A stretch of DNA of 64,000 bases from an uncultured Bryobacteraceae bacterium (lineage in GTDB: Bacteria; Acidobacteriota; Terriglobia; Bryobacterales; Bryobacteraceae), in assembly GCA_937924525.1 (NCBI GenBank), contig CALDSU010000007.1, forward strand, positions 1-64,000, given 5' to 3'. Position 1 is the stretch's first letter. Each line of letters begins with the position of its first letter. The position numbers and the translations under genes were made by a program. Below, one piece after another: positions 1 to 8,145 of this stretch. The notes under the pieces were generated by a model. The model was not told the DNA's origin. It saw nothing but the letters and a program-made list of their open reading frames with translations, and searched no databases.

Positions 1-128
1 TGCGGATCACCAACGGCCAGAGCCCGACCATCTACGGGTCGAGCCTGGAGCAAAACCCGACCGATCCGCTCAGCTTGCTGACCCGCGGCCAGATGGCGAC
101 GTTCATCGTCCGCGCGTTCCACTTCTAA
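1..128 (+). CDS. SLH-domain (S-layer homology) protein, C-terminal fragment
   Basis: Only the last 41 codons are inside the window, in the frame that starts at base 3 and stops with TAA at 126-128. The final residues, LTRGQMATFIVRAFHF, match the end of an S-layer homology repeat, where a conserved 'R..ma..i.raf' helix closes the domain. SLH repeats usually attach exported proteins to the cell surface; in Gram-negative acidobacteria they occur on large secreted proteins whose anchoring is less clear. The rest of the protein lies upstream of the window, so its full architecture cannot be given. A strong intrinsic terminator follows directly, so this is the last gene of its transcript. Confidence 0.6.
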   Translation, partial: RITNGQSPTIYGSSLEQNPTDPLSLLTRGQMATFIVRAFHF

Positions 129-146
129 TCACTGAAGTTGCGAGCG

Positions 147-186
147 AGCCGGCGTCTCCCCCACCGGGGGGACGCCGGCTTTTTTC
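147..186 (+). terminator. Rho-independent terminator after the SLH-protein gene
   Basis: A perfect 10-bp stem (AGCCGGCGTC at 147-156 paired with GACGCCGGCT at 171-180) is extended by a C-run/G-run inner pairing and followed by a run of T up to 185. It begins 19 bases after the stop codon. This is the clearest intrinsic terminator in the window. Confidence 0.9.
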
Positions 187-321
187 GTTTATGAGGCGCC
201 CGCCCTGCCAGAGATCTGGGTACGCCCTGCTTTTAAAATCGAGCGAACCGCCGACGGCCTTCGCGCCGGGCAAGACGTAGGATGGGTCTATCAGCAACTT
301 CGCTCGAAGGAGGCCGCCGCC

Positions 322-2123
322 GTGCTCCTCAGAATCTTCATCCCTCTCAGCCTGGCATGGGCAGCATTCCCGGCGGCCGCCCAGACGCCAGGGAGCAGCC
401 ACACCCTCGACGCCCCGTCGCCGCAAGGGTCTTCCGTCACGCGCTACAAGTGGGCGTCCTGGAGCCAGGGGGCAACCGCTTTCAGACCATCACGACGCCG
501 GGCGCGGCGGTCTCCTACACCGCCACTTTCCAGACGCAACACCGGCTGACCACCTCCGTGGATCCCCTCGCGGGCGGTTCCCTCACGGTGACGCCCGTCT
601 CCGCCGATGGTTTCTACAACGCCGGAATACAGGTGAGCGTCGCGGCGCAGGCGAATGCAGGTTATCAGTTCAGCGGCTTCAGCGGGGACCTGACCGGCGA
701 GGCGTCCCCGCAGCCGCTGACGATGCATGCGCCCAGGATTGTAACTGCGAATTTCTCCAGCGCGGCCGTGGCCATCACCGTCACCTCACAACCCGCCGGA
801 CTGAACGTCCTGGTGGATGGCGCGATGGTGCTGACGCCCGCCACCTTCCATTCGATCCCGGCGAGCGCGCATACCCTGGAGGCACCCTCCGCGCAGCCGG
901 GCACGACCGGGACCCGGTACGCCTACCAATCCTGGTCGAACCAGGGCGCGCGGGTCCAGACAATCGTCACACCGCAATCGGCAACCAGCTATGCCGCAGC
1001 CTATCAAACGCAGTACCTGCTCACCCGCGCGGCCGTGCCCGCCCATGGGGGTACGCTGGCCGCGAACCCGCCACCGGCGGACGGCTACTACGCCGCTGGC
1101 GCCCAGGTGCAGTTGACCGCCTCGGCCGCGGCGGGCTTCCAGTTCGCCGGTTTTCAGGGAGCGTTGACGGGAACGGCGAACCCCCAGGCCCTCCTTCTCC
1201 AGGGGCCGGCGGCCGTTACCGCCCACTTTTCCTCGGCCGCGGCGGTCATTACGACCATCGCGAGCCAACCCGCCGGAATTCCGGTGCTGGTGGACGGCGC
1301 TACCTTCACCACTCCCGCGGCCTTCTCCTGGACGCCAGCCAGCACCCATACGATCGAAGCGCCAGTGTCGGTCACCAACGGTGGGACGCGCCACGTCTTC
1401 GTCAACTGGTCGCAGGGCGGCGCCCGAGCGCAGACTTTGACGGCGCCTTCCATAACCACCCAATACGTCGCTCTCTATGACGTGCACTATCTGCTCACGG
1501 CGCTGGTGAACCCGCCGGGAGCCGGTTCCGTTCTCCTGACGCCGGCCGGGCCGGACGGCTTCTATCCGGCCAACACGAATGTCTTGGTCAGCGCGTCGCC
1601 CGGGGCTGGCTTCACGTTCAGCGGATTCACCGGCGCGCTGGCGGGTCTGTTGAATCCGCAGAGTCTGACGATGACCGCGCCGCAAAGCGTAACGGCGAAT
1701 TTCGCGGGCTCCGGCCAACCGCCGGGCCCCATCGGCGGCCAGCCCTTGCGCTTCGTGGCGGTCACGCCCTGCCGGATCGCGGATACGCGCTACGGGGAAG
1801 GGAAAACCGGCGCGTTCGGTCCGCCCGCATTGGGCTCGCGCGAGACGCGGACCATGCCCATTCCTTCCGGTTCCTGCGGCGTCCCCTCGGGCGCGGCGGC
1901 CTTTTCGTTGAATGTCACGGTCGTCCCCGCGGGACCGCTGGGATACCTGACCGTCTGGCCGGCCGTCGTGGCGCAACCCCTCGTCTCAACTTTGAACTCG
2001 TTTGACGGGAGGGTGGTCGCCAATGCCGCAATCGTGCCCGCAGGGGCCAATGGCGCCGTGAGCGTCTTTGTCACGGACCGCACCGACGTGATTGTGGATA
2101 TTAACGGTTACTTTGCGCCGTGA
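322..2123 (+). CDS. secreted repeat protein with InlB/BIG-like repeats and 'CRIADTR' C-terminal module; one-base frameshift near 468-472
   Basis: The start is GTG at 322, eight bases after AAGGAGG (307-313), and opens a signal peptide (MLLRIFIPLSLAWAAFPAAA, then Q). The body holds three copies of a unit of about 157 residues: HTL/IEAP, then SW/NWSQGGA..QT, then DGFYxAGxxVxxxAxAxAGFQFSGF. The unit starts lie near 400, 870 and 1347. The C-terminal 130 residues (CRIADTR, SLNVTVVP, NAAIVPAG, DINGYF) are a module I recognise from many acidobacterial secreted proteins. The signal peptide and first repeat are in one frame and everything after about 472 is in another. A five-G run at 468-472 reads in register with the repeats only if a sixth G is added (SQGGN). 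The repaired protein would be 600 residues. It could be a surface adhesin or structural protein; no enzyme motif is visible. Confidence 0.7.
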
Positions 2124-2137
2124 GGTCCAGGCCGCGC

Positions 2138-2626
2138 TTATTTCTTGAACAAACGGTCAAAGGCCAGCCGCGCGTCGCTGGCGTTGCGCGGTTCGTCTAC
2201 CAGGGGCAGTGCGGGCCGCGCCGAGGGACCCGCCGAACCAGCGCCGGTGGCGGCGTCGCGCGCGACGGTGACCCGGGGCGAGAACAGCGAGCATTCGTTC
2301 GCTTTGTCCTTCACCGGAATTCGCGCGGGCACAGGTTTCAGACACTGGAACCGCGTGGAAGGTTCAAAGTAGGCGCACTGTTTGCAGCAGTGCAGTTCCG
2401 CGTTGCACTTCGGACAAGCGCCCCGGAAATCGATGTCCTGGGGAAGCGTGGCGGAGCAGTTGTAACAGCGTGAGGCCGTCACGGTCTGCACCAGACGCGG
2501 CAAGCGCGGCCCCGTCACGTCAAGGGGGGGCTTCGGCCCCGGGGCCTTCGGCCGGTCGTCACGCCGCGGGTCGCCGTTGTAGGACTCCATATACCCGCGT
2601 TGTTTGTATTTTCGATCCCCGTCCAT
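2138..2626 (-). CDS. Cys-rich zinc-ribbon-like protein of unknown function
   Basis: 162 residues. The centre carries three closely spaced cysteine pairs, CYNC, CPKC and CCKQC, followed by a further Cys in FQCLKP and one in NECSLF, a pattern typical of a zinc ribbon that folds around one or two metals. The N-terminal 45 residues are polar and proline rich and the C-terminus ends in a basic helix (LAFDRLFKK). There is no signal peptide or membrane segment, so it is probably cytoplasmic. The ATG at 2626 has AGGAG about 12 bases upstream on its strand. It converges on the secreted repeat protein with only 14 bases between stop codons. Function not recognised. Confidence 0.65.
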   Translation of the reverse strand: MDGDRKYKQRGYMESYNGDPRRDDRPKAPGPKPPLDVTGPRLPRLVQTVTASRCYNCSATLPQDIDFRGACPKCNAELHCCKQCAYFEPSTRFQCLKPVPARIPVKDKANECSLFSPRVTVARDAATGAGSAGPSARPALPLVDEPRNASDARLAFDRLFKK

Positions 2627-3165
2627 GAGGTTCTACTGCTCCTAAGATCGGTTGGATGAACCCTATCCTGTAGCCTGCCTGGCGCCGGAACGGGCAAGAA
2701 CGGCAGGGTCCGCTTTTCTACGAGAGATCCCGGATGCTTCAGGTAGCGGCCGAATCACCGCGCCTACCGTTCCACGCCGAGCGCCACGGCCGCGAGGGTA
2801 GGATTCCCGGTAGGGTTCTGCGGAAATGCCGAAGCACCTCACACACGCGGGCTTCGCACCCGAATGCGCTGTCAGTACCTGTTTACCACGGATTGACTCC
2901 CGACGCCACTCATGATTCGGGCGCCCGCTCCAAAAATCTTCGCACCGGCAGGCGCTGGCGGTCCCTGCCCCGGGCCCGTGTGTGTTTCTCCGGCGCCGGT
3001 CCGCCTGTCGCCATAGACGCCGTGTTCTGGAGGGAGGTTGCCGGAATCGGAATCTTGCGCGGGCGGCCGGGTTAATCCCTTGTGACACCATCAGAGGCCG
3101 GCTCTGTACTCCACGGCGCAGGATGTGTACTCTATAGGCTAGACCATGAACAGCTCGGACCATTT
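2627..3165. other. 539-base intergenic region without a supported gene
   Basis: Open frames here (for example 2734-3075 on + and 2663-3163 on -) have no recognisable motifs and low-complexity Arg-rich translations. The region holds the promoter of the Cys-rich protein (reading left) and of the TadZ-like gene (reading right). I looked for RNase P RNA, SRP RNA, 6S RNA and riboswitch signatures and did not recognise any, although the length would allow a structured RNA. Confidence 0.4.
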
Positions 3166-4326
3166 ATGATTCGTGGGGTCATTATCAGTCCGGATCGCGA
3201 CTTGGCCGACCGTCTGCAAAACGCGCTCACCAACTCGCACCGCGTCGCCATCGCCCGGCGCAGCGATGCGTACCTGGAGGAGACGGAGTTGAGCCGCATG
3301 CTGCGGGCAGCCGCCCCGGAGGTCGTGTTCGTGTGCGTCGACGCACTCGACCGTGCCGTCGCCACGGCGCACGCCATCGATCAGCAAAGCCCGGGGACGC
3401 AAGTGGTCGCCATCAGCCGCACCTGCGACGCGCAGACGCTGCTCGAGGCCATGCGCGCCGGCATGCGCGAGTTTCTCTCTCCGCCTTTTGAGCCCGGCCT
3501 GATCAGCCAGACGCTGGATCGGATCGAGGTGCTGCTGGCGCAACGCCCTCCCGCGCTGGAGACGACCGAGGCGATCTATGCGTTCCTGCCGGCCAAGCCG
3601 GGCGCGGGGGCGACCACCATCGCCGTGAACACGGCCCTGGCGCTTTCCGCCCTGCCTGGCAACGACACCCTGCTGTTGGACCTTGACCTGAACGGCGGAC
3701 TGGTCGGCTTTATGCTGTTGTTGCAGCCGCAGTTCTCCATTCTCGACGCGGCCGAGAACGCCCTGGAGATGGACGAGAACCTGTGGGCCAAACTGGTCTC
3801 CAAGGTCGGCAAACTCCATGTGATTCCCACCGGGCGGATCAATCCTGGTTTCCGCATCGAACCGCCCCAGATCCGCCATCTGCTGGCCTTTGCCCAGCGC
3901 AATTACAAGACCGTGTGCCTGGACTTATCCGGCATGATGGAGAAGTACTCGGTCGAGGTGCTGTACGAGTGCAAGCGGATCTTCCTGGTCTCCACCCCCG
4001 AGTTGCCGAGCCTGCACCTGGCGCGGGAGAAGATCAACTATTTCCGCTCTCTCGATCTGACCAGCCGGATCAGCATCCTGTTGAACCGCGCGCACAAGCG
4101 GTCCCAGATCAGCATTGAAGAAATGGAGAACCTGTTCGGGCTGCCAATCCACATGACGTTCCCGAACGATTACACGGGCGTCCACAAGGCGCTCACCGCG
4201 GGCAAGCCGGTGGACTCCGGTTCCGAGCTGGGCAGAAAGTACCGGGAATTGGCGGAGACGATGGCGCCTTCGCCGGCTCCAGACCGCGAGAGCCGCAAGT
4301 CCGGCATCTTTGGCCTGCTGAAATAG
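3166..4326 (+). CDS. TadZ/CpaE-like pilus-assembly ATPase (MinD/ParA superfamily)
   Basis: Taking the ATG at 3166 gives 386 residues. The first 125 form an atypical receiver-like domain (ISPDRDLADRLQNAL; VVFVCVDALD), the rest a MinD/ParA fold. The deviant Walker A reads AKPGAGATT from about residue 144: the signature lysine is kept but the P-loop lysine is Ala, as is usual in TadZ/CpaE proteins. Walker A' is LLDLDLNGG and the later DLSG region supplies the magnesium-side aspartate. Family members sit at the pole and position the Tad/Flp pilus machine. No other tad/cpa gene is in the window, so this copy is isolated. An upstream extension to 3082 in the same frame has no support; the region just before 3166 lacks a strong ribosome-binding site. 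Confidence 0.75.
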   Translation: MIRGVIISPDRDLADRLQNALTNSHRVAIARRSDAYLEETELSRMLRAAAPEVVFVCVDALDRAVATAHAIDQQSPGTQVVAISRTCDAQTLLEAMRAGMREFLSPPFEPGLISQTLDRIEVLLAQRPPALETTEAIYAFLPAKPGAGATTIAVNTALALSALPGNDTLLLDLDLNGGLVGFMLLLQPQFSILDAAENALEMDENLWAKLVSKVGKLHVIPTGRINPGFRIEPPQIRHLLAFAQRNYKTVCLDLSGMMEKYSVEVLYECKRIFLVSTPELPSLHLAREKINYFRSLDLTSRISILLNRAHKRSQISIEEMENLFGLPIHMTFPNDYTGVHKALTAGKPVDSGSELGRKYRELAETMAPSPAPDRESRKSGIFGLLK

Positions 4327-4438
4327 CCGCTGTGCTTGCCACCCGCGCGGGCGTTGCGTCATATTGAAAACACCGGCCGGGATCGACGAGTGCGGCCCCA
4401 GTTCCGCGTTCGTCCAGGCAAGGAAGCGAGTATGGGCG

Positions 4439-5698
4439 ATGGCGGACCAGCTTCTGTTCCTCACCGAACTGATGGGGTTGCCGGTCTACGATCTGCGGAA
4501 GCGGCGGATCGGGCGGGTGCGCGACGCGGCCATTGTCCCGCTGGCTGATCCGTTCCGCGTGGACCGCTTCCTCGTCGGCGGGGGCTGGGCTTGGCTGACG
4601 GTCCGCTACGACCAGGTGGAATCCATCAGCCTGGAGGGCATCCAGCTTTCCGACGAGAACCTGACGCCTTATCACGACGACGAATACCTCCTCCGCTTGG
4701 TGCGCGATTTGCTGGATCAGCAGATCATTGACGTCGACGGACGGAAAGTGGTCCGGGTGAACGACGTCACCTTCGAAATCCGCCAGGAGCGTGGCAACGG
4801 AGTACGCCCCCACACATGGCTGCGGGTCCTCGAAGTCGACATCGGCGTCCGCAGTATCGTGCGCCGGCTGCTTCAGGGGCTGCTGCCGGCGCGCTGGATC
4901 CGCTGGCTGCAACAGCCGGTGCCGCCGAACTCCATCCGCTGGGAGGTCTGCAATATCGTGGAGCCCGACCCCCAGCGCCGGGTCCGCCTCAACATCTCGC
5001 ACGCCAGCCTGGAGGAAATGCATCCCGCCGACCTCGCCGATATCGTCGAGGAACTCAGTCCCGAGGACCGCGGCGCCATCTTCCAGACGCTCGACAGCGA
5101 AGTGGCCGCCGACGCGCTCTCCGAGGTGGAGGATCCCAAGATGCAGGCGCAGATCCTGGAATCGCTGGAACCGGAGAAAGCCGCGGAGATTGTCGAAGAG
5201 ATGGCGCCCGACGAGGCCGCGGACGTGCTGGGGGAACTCGAAGAGGCCGCCTCCGAGGAGATTCTGGACGAAATGGACGAGGCGCCCGAGTCCGAAGTGC
5301 GCGAACTCTTGGAATTCCGGGAGGACTCGGCGGGCGGCCTGATGAACACCGAATTCGTCGCCCTGCCCGTCTCCGCCACCGTGGCGGACGCCATCGCCGC
5401 GCTGCGCTCGGCGGACGATCTGGCGGAGAACCTGAACACGGTCTTCCTGACCGACGAGCACGGCCGCCTTGCCGGCGCGGTGCCCCTGGGGCGCCTGTTC
5501 GTGGCGCGCGAGAACTCCCTCTTGCGCGAGGCCGCGGCAGACACATTGATCTCCGTGTCCGTCCACGAGCGTCAGGACCGCATCACCGAACTGTTCGACA
5601 AATACAATCTGCTCACCCTGCCGGTGGTCGACGAAGAGGGCCGGCTGCAAGGTGTGATTACCGCCGACGACATCATCACCGTGCTGAGGGAGAAGTGA
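4439..5698 (+). CDS. PRC-barrel / MgtE N-domain / CBS-pair cytoplasmic sensor (no membrane domain)
   Basis: 419 residues from the ATG at 4439 (AAGGAAG 12 bases upstream). Domain order: PRC-barrel (about 1-75, LTELMGLPVYDL), linker, a second barrel-like stretch, MgtE N-terminal superhelical domain (about 185-285, HPADLADIVEEL repeats rich in Glu/Asp/Ala), then a CBS pair (about 290-419, ending VITADDIITVL). In MgtE magnesium channels these two cytosolic domains bind Mg2+ and close the pore; here the transmembrane domain is absent. The next gene, 10 bases downstream, is an Nramp-related transporter with magnesium-type site residues, so this protein is best read as its soluble regulatory partner. 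The earlier in-frame ATG at 4364 lacks support. Confidence 0.85.
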   Translation: MADQLLFLTELMGLPVYDLRKRRIGRVRDAAIVPLADPFRVDRFLVGGGWAWLTVRYDQVESISLEGIQLSDENLTPYHDDEYLLRLVRDLLDQQIIDVDGRKVVRVNDVTFEIRQERGNGVRPHTWLRVLEVDIGVRSIVRRLLQGLLPARWIRWLQQPVPPNSIRWEVCNIVEPDPQRRVRLNISHASLEEMHPADLADIVEELSPEDRGAIFQTLDSEVAADALSEVEDPKMQAQILESLEPEKAAEIVEEMAPDEAADVLGELEEAASEEILDEMDEAPESEVRELLEFREDSAGGLMNTEFVALPVSATVADAIAALRSADDLAENLNTVFLTDEHGRLAGAVPLGRLFVARENSLLREAAADTLISVSVHERQDRITELFDKYNLLTLPVVDEEGRLQGVITADDIITVLREK

Positions 5699-5708
5699 CG
5701 CAACCTGC

Positions 5709-6953
5709 ATGCTGACCCTGCTGCGCCGGTTCCGCTACCGCCTGGCGATTTTCTTTGCCGTCTTAGGGCCCGGCTTCATCACGGCCGTCGTCGACAATGA
5801 CGCCGGCGGCTTGATCACCTACTCGCAGGCGGGCGCCCGCTGGGGATACCTCCCGCTCTGGACGCTGCTGCCGATCACGCTGGTGCTGATCATCACCCAG
5901 GAAATGTGCTCCCGCATGGGGGCGGTGACCGGCAAAGGGCTTTCCGACCTGATCCGCGAAGAATTCGGCCTGCGCGTCACGTTCCTGGTGATGGCTCTGC
6001 TCGTGTTGGTGAATCTGGCCAACATCATGGCCAACTTCGCCGGCATCGCGAGCGCTTTGGGCTTGTTTCAAGTGCCCCACTGGGTTTCCGTGCCGCTGGG
6101 CGCGCTCGCCGTGTGGGTGCTGGTGGTGAAGGGAAACTACGCCAACGTCGAGAAGATCTTCCTGTTTGCCTGCGCCGTATACGTTTGTTACATCATTTCC
6201 GGCGTGCTGGTGGAGCCCAACTGGAAAGAAGCGGCCATTTCGAGCCTGCGCCCCACCCTGATGCTGGACAGCGCCTACATCGAAATGCTCATCGGCATGG
6301 TGGGCACCACCATCGCGCCCTGGATGCAGTTCTATTTGCAGGCTGCCGTAGTGGAAAAAGGCGTCAGCACCAAAGAGTACGCCGAATCGCGGCTGGAAGT
6401 GATCGCGGGGTGCATCATGACGGTGGTGATCGCTTTCTTCATCATCGTGGCGTGCGCCGGCGCCATCTGGAAGTCCGGTCCGCGGGATATTCAGGACGCG
6501 GCGGAGGCGGCGATGGGGTTGCGCCCGTTCGGCGAGTACGCGTTCCTGCTGTTCGCGGCGGGGCTGTTCAACGCTTCGTTGTTCGCGGCCTGCATCCTGC
6601 CGCTATCCACCGCGTTTTCCGTCTGCGAAGGGCTGGGCTTCGAATCGGGCGTCAACAAGCGCTTTCGCGAAGCGCCCGTCTTTTACTGGTTGTACACGCT
6701 GCTGATCGTGGTGGGCGCGGGCGTGGTCCTGATTCCGGGTTTCCCGCTGATCCGGATGATTCTCCTCTCCCAGGTGATCAACGGCGTGCTGCTGCCGATC
6801 GTGCTGATCTACATGATCCTGCTCATCAACAACCGGAACCTGATGAAAGAGTGGGTGAACTCCTCGTTTTACAACTGGGTGTGCTGGATCACGGTCGTGG
6901 TGATGATCGGACTGTCGCTGGCGCTGATGGCGATCAGCCTGCGGGGATTGTAG
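5709..6953 (+). CDS. Nramp-related divalent metal transporter, predicted Mg2+ (NRMT) type
   Basis: 414 residues, about 11 membrane helices. In helix 1 the Nramp metal motif DPGN is replaced by DAGG (residues 31-34, within VVDNDAGG), keeping the aspartate but changing Asn to Gly. In helix 6 the motif A.xMPH is replaced by TTIAPWMQ, with Ala203 where classical Nramps have the metal-selecting Met. From the literature on Nramp-related magnesium transporters, this Asp/Gly/Ala pattern marks proteins that carry Mg2+ (and Mn2+) rather than iron. It is co-transcribed with the MgtE-N/CBS protein ending 10 bases upstream, which fits magnesium as substrate. No riboswitch was recognised upstream. Annotation pipelines would probably call it a plain Nramp or Mn/Fe transporter. 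Confidence 0.85.
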   Translation: MLTLLRRFRYRLAIFFAVLGPGFITAVVDNDAGGLITYSQAGARWGYLPLWTLLPITLVLIITQEMCSRMGAVTGKGLSDLIREEFGLRVTFLVMALLVLVNLANIMANFAGIASALGLFQVPHWVSVPLGALAVWVLVVKGNYANVEKIFLFACAVYVCYIISGVLVEPNWKEAAISSLRPTLMLDSAYIEMLIGMVGTTIAPWMQFYLQAAVVEKGVSTKEYAESRLEVIAGCIMTVVIAFFIIVACAGAIWKSGPRDIQDAAEAAMGLRPFGEYAFLLFAAGLFNASLFAACILPLSTAFSVCEGLGFESGVNKRFREAPVFYWLYTLLIVVGAGVVLIPGFPLIRMILLSQVINGVLLPIVLIYMILLINNRNLMKEWVNSSFYNWVCWITVVVMIGLSLALMAISLRGL

Positions 6954-7218
6954 TTAGCAAATTTAGGATCGGTGGCGGGATACTTGGGCGCCTTGATCCG
7001 ACAACTCGGGCCGGCTTCCTTTCCGTGGAGACCACCCTTTCATGTCGTGTCGATATGGAACGTCAGCTTCTTCCGGCACCAGACTGCGGGCGCCGCAACA
7101 TCGCGACGGGCCGGATTTTCGATCCTTCGGCCTCTTTGCGCTCGGAGCCGGGTCCTGCTTGAGAAAGCGTGCGCTGCGGGGCGAGGTTTGCCGGAGGTCG
7201 CTCCCGTCTCTCGAGAGC

Positions 7219-7570
7219 TGGTGGAGGCGGCGGGAGTCGAACCCGCGTCCGAGAAAGCCCTCTCTGAAGAGCCTACGTGCGTAGCCGATTCCCAAGTTTC
7301 GGACCCAGCCTCAGAACCGGCAAGACGAACTGAATCCTAGCCCGATTGATCTCAGCCTGCTGCTCCGGACCGAAGCTCTCGGCCTATCCCGCAAGCATGA
7401 CGCTCGCTCGCCGCCGCGCGGGCTCGGACAGCGGGAGCGGCTACCTAGCGATTAGGCAGCGTATGCAAACTGCGTATTGGCAGTTATGGTTTTCCGATCG
7501 TTTAACGGGAGCTCGGAACCCGGCACGCCTCTCCAAACAGAATCCATCCCGTCGAATCCGTTACGCCCCC
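7219..7570 (-). ncRNA. ssrA: tmRNA (transfer-messenger RNA)
   Basis: On the minus strand the 5' end (GGGGGCG at 7570-7564) pairs with CGCCTCC next to the 3' ACCA (7219-7222), forming the tRNA-like acceptor stem; the T-arm GGGTTCGACTCCC precedes it. The tag frame at 7481-7452 reads GCC AAT ACG CAG TTT GCA TAC GCT GCC TAA, giving the proteolysis tag ANTQFAYAA after the tRNA-borne alanine. Length 352 nt is normal for one-piece tmRNA. It rescues stalled ribosomes with SmpB and marks products for ClpXP-type degradation. The 5' conserved box GGATTCGACGGGAT is also present. Confidence 0.95.
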
Positions 7571-7581
7571 TTTCCCTTACG

Positions 7582-7587
7582 ATTATA
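7582..7587 (-). promoter_or_regulatory. -10 element of the tmRNA promoter
   Basis: TATAAT read on the minus strand lies 11 bases before the mature 5' end, leaving room for a few leader bases removed by RNase P. No convincing -35 hexamer is seen 16-18 bases upstream. Confidence 0.6.
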
Positions 7588-7682
7588 GTACGCAGCGTGG
7601 CCCGCGGCCGTTGCGGCGCGCGGCAGAGCGCCCCTTCCTCCGGAGAGTGGGCAAGGTGGCCAGCTGACGACGGGAGAGCGTG

Positions 7683-8132
7683 ATGACGGACGACGATTTC
7701 ATGACAGAAGCCGTGCGGCTGGCGCGGGAAGCCGGCGCCGCGGGCGAAGTGCCGGTCGGCGCCGTCGTAGCGCGCTGCGGACGCATTCTGGGCCGCGGCC
7801 GCAACTCGCCCATCGCGCATTGCGACCCCACCGCCCACGCTGAAATCCTGGCCTTGCGCGAGGCCGCCGCCGCGGCGGGCAACTACCGCCTGGACGGCGC
7901 CTGCCTGTATGTCACTCTGGAACCTTGCGTCATGTGCGCGGGCGCGCTGGTGCAAGCGCGGGTGAGCCGGCTGGTCTTCGGCTGCCGCGACCTGCGCTTT
8001 GGCGGCGTTCGCAGCAAGTTCTCCCTGGCGGACTCGGATTTACTGAATCACCGGCTAGAGGTGGTCGAGGGAGTCCAGGCCGCCGCGTGCGTCGCCCTGT
8101 TGCAGGAGTTCTTCGCCGCCCGCCGTTCGTGA
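7683..8132 (+). CDS. tadA: tRNA-specific adenosine-34 deaminase TadA
   Basis: 149 residues. The zinc-dependent deaminase motif HAE is at 52-54 and PCVMC at 81-85, with the proton-shuttling Glu in HAE. TadA converts A34 to inosine in tRNA-Arg(ACG). Length and motif spacing are normal for the family; the tail LLNHRLEV..GV...C..LLQEFF is also typical of TadA rather than other cytidine/guanine deaminases. A GTG at 7680 lies directly before the ATG at 7683; GGGAG six bases before the ATG favours the latter. It stands alone, between tmRNA and a convergent oxidoreductase gene. Confidence 0.95.
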   Translation: MTDDDFMTEAVRLAREAGAAGEVPVGAVVARCGRILGRGRNSPIAHCDPTAHAEILALREAAAAAGNYRLDGACLYVTLEPCVMCAGALVQARVSRLVFGCRDLRFGGVRSKFSLADSDLLNHRLEVVEGVQAAACVALLQEFFAARRS

Positions 8133-8145
8133 GCAGCGCGCCCGC

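Noticed and set aside
786-1976. 396-codon frame on the minus strand inside the secreted repeat protein
   Set aside because: Arg/Gly-rich, no motif, wholly antisense to repeats that are in register with each other; a by-product of high GC content.
2663-3163. 166-codon minus-strand frame and a 113-codon plus-strand frame in the intergenic region
   Set aside because: No recognisable domain, composition like random GC-rich frames, no ribosome-binding site.
2627-3165. Possible structured RNA (RNase P, SRP, 6S or a riboswitch)
   Set aside because: I could not find the conserved boxes of any of these on either strand; a covariance-model search would be decisive.
7452-7955. 167-codon minus frame that ends in the tmRNA tag
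   Set aside because: It runs through tadA in antisense and its last codons are the tmRNA tag; it is not a separate gene.
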